Shown piece after piece: positions 31,659 through 41,900 of a stretch of DNA of 64,000 nt. The notes beneath the pieces are model-generated. The model saw nothing but the letters and a program-made list of their open reading frames with translations, made no database searches and was not told where the DNA came from. Within the stretch, counting starts at the first letter, position 1. Every line of letters begins with the position of its first letter. Source of the DNA: Omphalotus guepiniiformis (taxonomy: Eukaryota; Basidiomycota; Agaricomycetes; Agaricales; Omphalotaceae); assembly GCA_028554645.1 (NCBI GenBank), contig JAQOOI010000076.1:310001-374000 (forward strand). The letters run 5' to 3'. The position numbers were made by a program, and so were the translations under genes.

Positions 31659-34600
31659 CTACATCTTGGTGGCTTTCCAAAAAGAAGCATACCTGATATT
31701 GAATTATATCAGTATGATAAACAGATATGAAACTTTGAAAAATTTCACATATTGACTCTATCCAATGCAATCTCAGAGCCTTTCCTAACTGTAACTGCCT
31801 CGACCCGGAATGTGAAGCGCTCGAAGACCTTGTTGTACCAGGGACGCTTTGCGGCCGACCGCCAGAACACGAACCCGCCAGGAGCAAGCACTCGACTGAG
31901 TTGATGGATCTCATCGTTGACGTCTTTGGAGCCGGGAGTAAACCAATCCAAGTGATCCATGATGAGAACACGGGTGAGTGACCAAGAAGAAAGTCCGCGA
32001 AGTACACTAGACAACTCAGTCATAATCTACGCAGTAGATGAGGCGTCCGGCCTAACACACACCTGTATACAGATTCCGTATGTAACCGGAATGAATCCAG
32101 CACTTGGCCACTGTCAGCTTTGAGCTTTTCAAAACCGGCACGGGTAAGGTACGCGGGGCACGAAAAGGGGGTATAATGTCCCAGCAGGCACTTGAATCAA
32201 CGACGCTAAGAACGTGCGTGCATTCATGCGAACGGTCGATGCTCTTACCAACAAGTAAAAGTAATTCTCCGTCTTGAGCAGGTAGGTCGACACTAGCGGA
32301 TCTAGAGTGTCGCGTACGTATTCATACACACTTCCTAGAAAATTTATTAGCTTTGATGATTATCTTGAAGTATGGGCCGACTAACCTTCGTTTAGTAACA
32401 TCCTCCTCTGGTTCATGGGCACACCTAATGCATTCCAGCAAAACACTGGGTTCTTCATCAGGGCCACAGTTGCCGGATTCAGAAGCACGGGCCGCAAGCT
32501 TTTCTGCCAGATTCCCACTTGTTCCTCGAGCGTGTCGCACTCGCACAAACGTTTGACGTCCTTGCCCACGCCTGCAAGAGCGAAGACTAACCGAGCCAGG
32601 CGGAGAGCCCAACCACTATAGCCGTGAAGGTAAAAGGATTTAGACGGGGATGTGAAGGCATCAGAATTAATGCGCCAAAATTGATATGCGGACGAGGAGA
32701 GATGAGGCGACAGCTTAGAGTCGAGCAGGAAGCGAAAGTTGGGGTGGTGTCCCTGACCGAATAGAGAAAAAAAGTCGGTATATTCCAAGCTCTGAATAGC
32801 AGCCAGTTTCAGCTCCGCAAGGTGACCTTGACTGAGTTGGGAGAATGCTATCAAACTATTGTACTTGAGTACAACGATCCAGGCTTACCAAGGGTTCATA
32901 TCAACACAATGAATCTGTATTTTTTGATAAGGAATTGTATTAGATCTCAACTGCTGCTTCAATAGTGGGGAAAAAAAACACAAACTCGTCGTGGTGCGGC
33001 GGAAATCGCATAGTGTAGAGCGTTATCGCCCGCTGAGGTGACTACGAACATTGAATCGGCACTAGTCAATTGGAGATGCTGCATATCCACGTGCGGATCC
33101 TCCTGGATGAAGATGAGATTCTGTACATTTGATAGCGAATATTCATACCCAGGTGAATGAATAGATGAAAGACCTGAATTCTTTATGAACTGGATGCTCA
33201 TAGTAAGGCAGCCTCCAAGGCTAAGATACAGCGAGTCAGTGATATAATCAAATTGATTCGTATGTTCATTTCACCTTGCTGACACTATAATGGAAAGAAC
33301 TCAACGGAGGGGTCACGTTTATAACCACCTCCCTAGACTCTGTAGCCAGCTTGCCGAGTTCGTCTTCCAACAAAGTTTCTCCAAGCTCCAGAGGTGGAAT
33401 GATATCGGATTCCTTGACCACATTGAACGAGGAGGCAGGGGAGCAATTCCCCACAGTGTTACCCCCCTCTATTTCGAAGGCGTGGCAGTGCTGGGAAACA
33501 TCCGCGGATCGAGGACGGCCGAGCCAGATATAATACGGACTGACGGAATTTCTTACTTACTCGAGTGATTGAGTGAAGGTGATCATGACGTACATGCGAA
33601 CGATGAAAGGAAGAACAAATCGATTACGGCCATTGTAGCTCTTGACCTATCCAACTGTTTGAGCAAATCTTCGGAATACGAAGCGATGAGAGCGCCCACT
33701 GTTCCGAATCTATACTCCAGATAAGAGCGTCTTGCCGGGCTAAGGTTAACCTGAGCGAAAAAAAAACACAACACGCATTTCATCGTTCCGATCATGGCGG
33801 TACAGAGCATAACAACTGACATTGTCAAAATCGAACCAAATTTGCCAAAACCATCTCGAAAGCCAACCGCATTCTTTGCTATCGCCACCAATCGCTTTCT
33901 CATGGAGAGAAGACTGCTTACCGGCGGTGTAGAAATCAACGACACCAAGAAGACCGTCCTGTGGGGAAAGTATATAGTCTATTCGATCTAGAAGGGTATA
34001 GTAGTTGGGTATCTTATTTCGAGTCAGAAAGGCACGAAGTGAAATAGCAACGACATACCATAGAAAGAGAATAGCTAAGCGTTACAAAACTGACGCTTCC
34101 CTTCGGGTCCGTACCGTCCTGCCACTCGGGCAGGTAAAAATCTGAAGCGTCTTGACAGAAGATATGCACGTTCGACCAGCCCTTCTTTGCAAACCGCTTA
34201 CGGGCAACCTGCAGAAGAGGCTCGCAAAGATCAATGAGATAGACTGCATCAAACGACGATATCGGAAAGAACTGGTCCATCAGTTCGATGTTGTGCCCTG
34301 TACTCGATGGGCTAAGACCGATGAAGTATGCTGAAAAGAGTGAACGAAACAGACCTGTACCGCCGCCAATGTCGACCCACACGAGACGACTGTCGGAGGA
34401 GGCAGCTGCTCGAAGCTGTCTGAGGTGACCAGCTGATAGATTGAGCATCGTTTTACGACCACGAAGAAGGCCTCTACGCGTCGCGTCGTACACATCGGCT
34501 TGCCCCTCGTAAAACTGACATGGTTCAGACACAAGACGCGATGGAGGATACCGAGATAAATAACCTTGTCCAGACGCGCCTTTTGTCCTTCAGCGCCAAC

Positions 34601-34762
34601 GAGAGGACGAATGAAGCAGTACCATATGAACTTGAGCTGTGGGGTAAGACGAAGAACGACAAGCCATATCAGTAGAGTGGCTAGTACAACGGCACTAGCA
34701 ACTTGATATGTCGAAAGCTGACGGGTAGAGTCAAGAACAGGCTTCAAAAAGACGGAGGACAT
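31659..34762 (-). CDS. BTA1: Betaine lipid synthase BTA1 (DGTS synthesis)
   Basis: Bifunctional enzyme that makes the phosphorus-free lipid diacylglyceryl-trimethylhomoserine in the ER. The N-terminus has a membrane segment (VASAVVLATLLIWLVVLRL). The BtaB-like methyltransferase part starts FYEGQADVYDATRRGLLRGR with SAM motif I VWVDIGGGTG rebuilt across an intron, then LIDLCEPLLQVARKRF and SFVTLSYSLSMIPNYYTLLD, GVVDFYTAG. The BtaA-like part (DUF3419) adds the aminocarboxypropyl group: SADSMFVVTSAGDNALHYAI, LELKLAAIQSLEYTDFFSLF, FYLHGYSGWALRLARLVFAL, KNPVFCWNALGVPMNQRRML, VLIMDHLDWFTPGSKDVNDE, ending RVNMYASFWKATKM after a last intron. Many short introns, all frame-consistent; no break seen. 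The stop is about 90 bases from the inverted-repeat element. In fungi this gene is typically induced by phosphate shortage. Confidence 0.92.
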
Positions 34763-35026
34763 TGGCGATGAGATTCATGAGAGGACGTTAGGAGAATATA
34801 AGGGAAAATAGGACAATAAAATTTCTAATCTCACAGCCAATTAGAAACGCAAATAAAATGAGCATCAGCACGTTGGTTATAAACGAGGAGAGAGGTTAGG
34901 AGTTGGAAGAAAGGCAAAGTCCTTCAGTGTGCACGTGCGCTGGCGTTATATTCGGCCCGGTCTCCCGATCTGCAGAAAGACAGAGTTATCATACATCCTC
35001 TCTACGTGTACACACAATAATGAAAT
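34763..35026. other. Intergenic between BTA1 start and RAD23 stop
   Basis: 264 bases, both neighbours on the minus strand, so this is the BTA1 promoter plus the RAD23 3' flank. A CACGTGCGC element lies at 34931-34939, resembling the GCACGTG/CACGTGC core bound by PHO4-type bHLH factors (reverse strand GCGCACGTG). This fits a phosphate-regulated gene, but is a single short match. Confidence 0.4.
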
Positions 35027-36515
35027 TTAGTCTTGGAATCCATTCTCGAACAAGTAATTCGCTGCGAGCTCTTCGTTCTTGTCACATGCAAAGTACGCTT
35101 CCACCACGACATGCCGAGGGAATCCGAGTGCTTCCAACTATACACAAACTCCTCGTTACGATCGCTTTCATTCTTTAACGTTTCTTCACTCACCCGTTCA
35201 ATGGCAGCTCTTTCTTCTTCCGTTACATTGATTACTTGTGCACCGGGCGGAAGCCCTCCTTCACCTTCAAAGTCTTCGCCCTCACCCCCAAGTATCTGCA
35301 TCAGCAGCTCCGGGTGTTGGGCCAGATTTTGAGCTAACTGAGGGTTTTGAGCGGCAAGCGTTTGAAGGATCGGTTGCAGGGCTTCAGGGTTCTGCATCAG
35401 ATGTTCGCGCAATTGCTGGATCTGCGGGTTTTGTGCCAAAGCAGCAAGATCAAGCTGGGGTCCACCACCACTTGCACCGAATGCACCCGTACTGCCTTGA
35501 TGTTGTTGTTGTTGCTGTTGTTGTTGAGCGAGCTAAAGTGCACTTATGAGATACGCGTCACGACATCCGACAATGTGATACACACTTGGAAGAGATTCTG
35601 AGGCTGACTAGATGCAGGAGCGACGGGTGGTGCAGCAGCAGGTGCAGCAGCGGGTGCGGCGGGTGTGGCTCCAGAAGCAGCTGGAGGTGCTGATCGAGCG
35701 GGGGAAGCCGAGTTATTGGCTGCCTCTGCCTCAAGATGTGCAGGTATTCCCTAGGGGAAGAAAGGTCTGGTGTCTGTTGCGACATAAATTAAATCGACGC
35801 ACAGTCATGAGATATTCTACGGCCCGGTCGGGATTATTGTAACTCGCCCGTAAAGCGCGCAGGACTTGTTCCCTTTCAAAACCCATATCGATCATATTCG
35901 AGATGGTGGTTTGAAGTGCATCTCCAGAAAGGAAAGAGCCCATGTCCCCGAAAGCAGGAGTAGATGAAGCCGGGGCTGATGGTGCAGGGGTAGGCGGTGC
36001 ATCTGAAGAAGCCGGGGCAGTTTCAGGTGCAGCAGAAGTTACAGTGGTAGGCGCGGACTGTGCAGGAACGGAAGCAGGAGCGGGTGTGGAGGTTGTGGCG
36101 ACTTCTGGCATGGGTGTAGGAGTAGGCTTAGGCTAGTTAGAAGAGTTGAGCCTCAGAAGAAGTCGAAGCATTTCTGATGGATAGTAAACCGACCTTGGCC
36201 ACCATCAGGACAAGAAAGTCCTTTTCCTTGAAACCGCATGATTCGAGCGTTTTGTCGTCAGCTAGTATTTTGCCTGGAATCATATATATAAGAGTGGGTA
36301 AACAAATAAAGAATCGTAAGACGTACCAGAATAGATGATCTTCTGGGATGAGGCAGAAAAGGACTGCGATTGCTCGATCTTCGCCTTAACGGTACCAATG
36401 GAATCGGAAGGTTCAGCATCGATCTGGGAGAAATGATAAAGAGCAAGAAAGGAATAAAATCAAGAGAAAATACCTGAAAAACCTTCTGCTGAGTAGTCTT
36501 GACGGTCAGTTTCAT
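35027..36515 (-). CDS. RAD23: RAD23 (UV excision repair / ubiquitin shuttle protein)
   Basis: Carries ubiquitinated proteins to the proteasome and stabilises the XPC/Rad4 damage sensor. UBL domain over three exons: [54 protein letters not shown]. Ala/Pro/Thr-rich linker, then UBA1 ([20 protein letters not shown] to [12 protein letters not shown]). A second Ala/Pro linker with a run of nine Gln leads into the XPC-binding segment ([20 protein letters not shown] to [13 protein letters not shown]) and UBA2, restored across an intron ([38 protein letters not shown]). The two UBAs and the XPC-binding domain separate it from DSK2/ubiquilin. Start at 36515. Head-to-head with the LRR gene, 81 bases apart. 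Confidence 0.92.
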
Positions 36516-36596
36516 GATGAGAGAAGGGAGAGAGACGCGTAAGGGAGTGTGACGCGTGACATGTGAACGAATCTTGTTCGTCATCTACTTAATGCC
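36516..36596. promoter_or_regulatory. Very short bidirectional promoter with two MluI cell-cycle boxes
   Basis: Only 81 bases lie between the divergent ATGs of RAD23 and the LRR gene. ACGCGT occurs at 36535-36540 and again at 36552-36557. ACGCGT is the binding core of MBF-type G1/S factors in yeasts; regulation here is inferred. Confidence 0.5.
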
Positions 36597-38804
36597 ATGC
36601 AGACCGAGGGCGGCGACGAGTATGTTCGTCGCATTGCTGCCTTCATTCGCGCCAACGAGTCTAGTCTTGCTGAGCTCTCTTTTATTCGTCGTCGTCGTTC
36701 ACAACAGCGTCAAACCTCGTCCATAAATCCTCTCGCATGGCTCCCCACGACTGTCACCCCGAAACCAGTCGTTCTCTCTATTGATACCCACCATCTCTTC
36801 TATCTCTTCATTCGTCTCGAGGCTCTCAATCTACCTGTCGGATCCCTAGATGTCAGAGTAGACAGTCCGTCCAGGCCCTTAAGCTACATCAACGTCTTCC
36901 CCGGTTCCGACAAGACAGACACACTCTCCCTGGCTTCCTTTCGCTCTTCTCTTTCCGTTGTATCGACTCTTTCTCTTGGCGTAGGCTGGTGGGGTCGTCC
37001 AGAGCCTCCTGGTGTCGATACCGATCTCAAATACATCTATAGCAGCTTCACCAAGCTCCCTGCACTCTCAATAGTTGCTCCGGGTCGGAAGGTGATTACC
37101 GAGTTGGCCGATGAACCTCCAAACGAAAATGCCATCCCTATGGATTCGTTCAAGAACTTGCAGAGCTTGGAATGTACTGACATTGATCCCCGGTCCCTGC
37201 TTGGCTGGGATCTGCTCGCGGAGAGCCTGATCAGTCTAAAGGTCAAGCGAAGTGGCTTGGAAGATGTTTCAGATATCTTTATTGGTGCCGTGCTCGATGA
37301 TCAGGCAAGGAGGGAGGGTAGCAACAGCCGAAAGCGAATGGGGAGGACACCCCGCCAGGGTTCATTCTATACTACTCAACTACCCGAGTCAGTTCCAGAG
37401 GCGGCAGACGAAGACTACCCTGATAGACCGTCAACTTCTTCACCTACTATTCAACTATCTTCCCGTAAATGGGCATCATTGCGATTCCTATCCCTATCAG
37501 ACAATGCTTTGACGTTTCTCCCTTCCGAGATCATGCCCCACTTGACATCCATCACCCATCTCGATCTTTCTTCCAACCTCCTTAACTCCGTTCCAGAAGG
37601 CCTGAGTGCCCTCTTCAACCTCACCTCGCTCAATCTCTCCGACAACATGATCGAGTCCGTACTCGGTATCTACCTCACCCTTGGCCAAGTGCTGTATCTC
37701 AATCTATCGCGTAACCGTCTGGAGTCTATTTGTGGACTCGAACGCCTTCACGCCCTTGAGCGTGTCGATTTACGTCACAACGTGATTGAGGAAAGTGCTG
37801 AGATTGGACGGCTTGCCACTCTACCTAACATTACCGAGATTTGGGTCCAAGGTAATCCATTCGTAGAGTTCGAGGATGGATACAGAATTACCTGCTTTGA
37901 TTTCTTCTGGAAGGAAGGAAAGACCATTATGCTAGACGGGAGCCCTCCTGGTTTCTACGAAAAGCGAAATCTTACTATACCTCCTCCCGAGCAAATGTCT
38001 TCTGCTCGCCCTGTCTCTGCTGCTTATTCACCTCCCATCATTGCTGTTGGTCATTCTCACCCTCACTCCCATCACGACTCTCCTCTTTTAGATGAGGTGG
38101 AGAAGCAGTCATTACCGTCAACATCCTCCCATGCCTCACCGCAAATCGCACCGGTAGGCGCTGTGGGTGTAGGTGGCAAGGCCCGACGCAAGAAGCCGAA
38201 GCGTATTGTTGATCTAGATGGTGAAAACAGTGATGGCAGTGTGAAGAGCTCCTCACAAAAACGCACCACAGCCAACGGTTCTGGTAAATCCAAGGCCAAG
38301 TCAAAGACGAAGGCTCTGGCAGAGCGAGAGACGAGTCCTTGCAGGGAGGAAACGTCTTGGGGGCAAGTAGGGACTATGCTTGCTCAGTCAGACTTTGCTG
38401 GAGAGGCCCAGGAACAGCCTGATGCATCTACGTCTACCTCAGAGCTTCCTCGAGGTGACGCCAAACCAGGCACTGTTTCCCGAGCCCGTAAATCTCGGCA
38501 TACTCGGTCGCATACCGAGTTATCACCTTCCGAGTCCTTCATTGCTCCCGCATCACCTTCAATACCACCAATTCCATCTTTTCGACGCGCGCGAGACTCA
38601 CAGTTATCTTTGTCAGCAAGGTCTTCTGCACGCAGAGCGAGGGTGACAGCATCGGTATATGAGTTGCCTGCTTCTGATCTGGGCGATGACGGGACTGTCG
38701 ATGAGGCGGAGGCATTCCGGAGACGGATAGAGGCTCTTAAGAAAGATATGGGTGATGGGTGGCTGAAAGTATTCAGTCAGAGCCAGATGAAGGCACCGTC
38801 ATAG
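36597..38804 (+). CDS. Leucine-rich repeat protein
   Basis: 735 residues, no intron, which is unusual in this window. The N-terminal about 220 residues are a conserved-looking globular region (LSIDTHHLFYLFIRLEALNL; VGWWGRPEPPG) without a motif I can name. Leucine-rich repeats occupy about residues 285-425 (LRFLSLSDNALTFLPSEI; LTHLDLSSNLLNSVPEGL-type units; SLNLSDNMIESVLGIYLTL; LYLNLSRNRLESICGLERL; RVDLRHNVIEESAEIGRLAT; TEIWVQGNPFVEFEDGYRIT), about six repeats of the SDS22/irregular kind with an LRR-cap-like end. The C-terminal 300 residues are disordered and basic (ARRKKPKRI). No membrane segment. Could be a signalling scaffold, as for other fungal LRR proteins; no specific function can be assigned. 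Confidence 0.85.
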   Translation: MQTEGGDEYVRRIAAFIRANESSLAELSFIRRRRSQQRQTSSINPLAWLPTTVTPKPVVLSIDTHHLFYLFIRLEALNLPVGSLDVRVDSPSRPLSYINVFPGSDKTDTLSLASFRSSLSVVSTLSLGVGWWGRPEPPGVDTDLKYIYSSFTKLPALSIVAPGRKVITELADEPPNENAIPMDSFKNLQSLECTDIDPRSLLGWDLLAESLISLKVKRSGLEDVSDIFIGAVLDDQARREGSNSRKRMGRTPRQGSFYTTQLPESVPEAADEDYPDRPSTSSPTIQLSSRKWASLRFLSLSDNALTFLPSEIMPHLTSITHLDLSSNLLNSVPEGLSALFNLTSLNLSDNMIESVLGIYLTLGQVLYLNLSRNRLESICGLERLHALERVDLRHNVIEESAEIGRLATLPNITEIWVQGNPFVEFEDGYRITCFDFFWKEGKTIMLDGSPPGFYEKRNLTIPPPEQMSSARPVSAAYSPPIIAVGHSHPHSHHDSPLLDEVEKQSLPSTSSHASPQIAPVGAVGVGGKARRKKPKRIVDLDGENSDGSVKSSSQKRTTANGSGKSKAKSKTKALAERETSPCREETSWGQVGTMLAQSDFAGEAQEQPDASTSTSELPRGDAKPGTVSRARKSRHTRSHTELSPSESFIAPASPSIPPIPSFRRARDSQLSLSARSSARRARVTASVYELPASDLGDDGTVDEAEAFRRRIEALKKDMGDGWLKVFSQSQMKAPS

Positions 38805-38949
38805 CATCTTCATGTACCTGTTTTTCTATCATCAACCTATATTTTGTGGCTTTTTGAGATCCCCTATTCCTACACCACCACTGCATGCTACTATATAATC
38901 ATGTTCTTGACTACATTGTTCACTCACTAATCACGATTGGTCAAGGAAG

Positions 38950-41900
38950 CTATGTACTAAATGTCAGTGTGCTATCGCGAATTTTCAGCTTCACACTCCG
39001 ATCTGCAGTCCACTCCAATCGGACGAATGTCAGAGTATCCGCGATGCTCATATTCCCTTCAAAACATTTCACGTGAAAATCTGGGTGTCAGTCACAGAAC
39101 CAGACCAAAACGCACCTTCCTCCCCCACATTGAAAGACAGAGTCTTAAAAGGAGCAGACCCTGAATGACCTTGACGAGGTGGTGCACCGGGGTTGAAGAA
39201 ACTAGTAAAACTTGTTCCCACCTTCCAAACGAGAACCACGCTTTCCTCTAACGATAGTGTCACCAATCTCCGGCCATCCGGGGAAAAACTACAAGCCGTC
39301 AGTCGTTTCTTGTGGCCCTCGAGAACGTACAGACGAATGGCAGTTTTCAGATCATACATAACGATGGCGCCTTCATTGGTTCCTACGGCTAGGCGCTGAC
39401 TTGCCATGTGGAAATCTATGGTGGGGAATCTATGAAGAACAGGTCAGCAAGGTAGAATACGCTTTCGCGAAAACAAGCGGACGTACGTCTGTACTACGTG
39501 CCCTATGATCTCAGTAGCAGTATCTAGCACAGCGTCTCGATTGGATGTGGCATTCGGATCCAAAGACTTTACGACAGCTTCCATCAGTTTTGGGAGATTG
39601 GGTTGAAGAATATGTGGTCTCTAAGAAATTGCATGTGCGACCTATCCGAGCTTATGAGGTGCATGATTCACATACCTTTCTTATCAGGAATGCAACAATT
39701 TGCATGACTGATTTTCTGTGTTCTGTCGAGACAGGATCGAGAATATCCAAACCCAACGTTGTCATGAACAGCGGAGTGTTACTCGAAGCAATGTTTAGGA
39801 TAGCTGCCCTCGCTTGAGATCCTACATTTTGGGCAGAGATGCTGTCTTTTCGAGAGCTCGTCGCTAGCGTGAAAAGCGCTCGTAAAATCTCTAGAGCGTC
39901 AATGTAGTGCTGCCAGACGTGGAAGCCACGCGCGCATAAATCAATGGCCAGCACTCTGTATATCGACTGCTCGTCGTGTAGGTACATTGATATGGATTTG
40001 GATATGTCAGTAAGTGCACTACAAAGGTCTGTCAGTACTTTCAATAGTCTCTAGCGATCAACACGCACCTCGTCGAAATTAGGCTGTATTTCTCTGCTGC
40101 AAGATAACCGCAAAGGAAGAGTGAGAGTGCTGTAAGCGCGGCATCTCTGTCAGCTGTAGGCTGTAAACAAGGAACTGTATGAGAAAAGAAGGTCAGTTAT
40201 ACAGTGTTTGGTCTACAGTAGCCACCCTTACGTTGATGCTGCCATTCTTCAATAGTCATGTTGGCCACATCATCCGACAATCTCACAAGGGCAGCATCGA
40301 ACAGCAACCTGACGGAATGCCTGAGTTCATCTGCATACAAATGAGCGATTTTGGTTAAGAAAGAGTAAAGCCCTGGCGTACTGGAGCAATCAAACCAGCG
40401 TCGTGCAAGGAATGCCAAATTGGGAGCTTTGTACAGTGGGCCAACGTGTCCAGATAGGGATGTAGCGTAGAAGTTTATTACTGTGTTCGCACTTTCCGAC
40501 AACTCTAAGCTAATGGATCAGACCTGGTTCTGCAATGGCAATCACGTCGACTACCTTCAAATACACCTAAGGCGCGAAGAGCGGCGACAATCGCTAAGGC
40601 ACGAGCTGCAGAAACATCACCAGAAACACACCAGCAATGCTCGGGATACAGATGTTGATACAGGGACGTGAAGTTGTGTCTGAGGTACGTAATTTTAGTG
40701 CTCTGAAATCAGCATAGTATAATCACGTTACCTTGCAAAACCGATCGAAGCGTTCGGTTTCTGTACACCCAGTTGAGTAAAACAAATCTCATCAATATCC
40801 TGATTCAATCCCGGGGTCAAAAGAATGCTCAAAATGGAACTAATGTGGTCGCGAGCTCGGAGGATGCTACGAGTCTGAGCCTTGCTTGTGCTGATTGACT
40901 TGATCACCGTAAGTGATTCAGTCATGAATCGGTCCACATCCAGCAGTAATGTGGATACTAACGAAGGACTCAATAATGGAACGGGTACAGGCAGTGAATG
41001 CATACCAGTATCTACGCCTTGGCTGTTTTGAACCAAGGGTCTCAGAGCACAATCAGAAGGTCTCTGAACATCTAATGGTCTACCGCAAATGTGTTAACGA
41101 AGTGGAATTTCAGTCGGAAAATTCAAAGGGCATCCTACATTTCGGACCAGCCTCCTTGAGCAATGATCTCCTCGGCTTTGTCCAGCGACGTTGATCTCCA
41201 GAACTCCTTGGCCTTGATATCCCATAGGCGGACTCTATGATCTGCATAGGCAAGAAGCAGATTATCCTCTCGAAGACAAACTCTCTGTAATGGAAATGGA
41301 GATCCTGGAATAATATACATGCTTGAGACATTTAGATATAGCTTCCTAGAGCATATCAATGGCGCCTACAATTGGAAACCGTCGACAGCGATCACGGCAA
41401 TCGTGCCATCTTCAGACACACAAAGCACGCAACCACGAAGTGCCTCATTCCTGAGACCAGGAAACTGGATAGCGTCGTAGATAGGCACGTTAAATATTAT
41501 CCACTGTGCACAAAGCTTTAGCCTGGAAATTCAAAATGAACTATCAGCCAAAAGAATAGGCGTAGAAAACGGACTCAGTTGTCCAAATGGCGATGGACCC
41601 ATCATCCCCTCCCCCAATTATAAGGCGCTCGTTTGTTCTGTCATTTTTGACAAGGTGGAGGCTAATGACACCGCCTTGTAGTGCAACGTCAGAAACCCTG
41701 ATACATTCGGACGCTGAGAAATCCCCTTGACACATCTTCAGCAATGTTGTTTGTCGAATATGTCCATCGGCTACAGCAGTGCGTCAAGTATTCATATGCT
41801 AAACAAGAGTCACAGATCTTACAGTAACCCAAGATGATGGTTTCTAGACCAACCACCAGTATCGACGTGAGTGTCAGGGCAGTAGGCGAGTTCAGTGTTT

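Noticed and set aside
35027..36515. Assignment of this gene as DSK2/ubiquilin
   Set aside because: Two UBA domains and an XPC-binding segment are present with the C-terminal UBA at the extreme end, which fits RAD23 and not DSK2.
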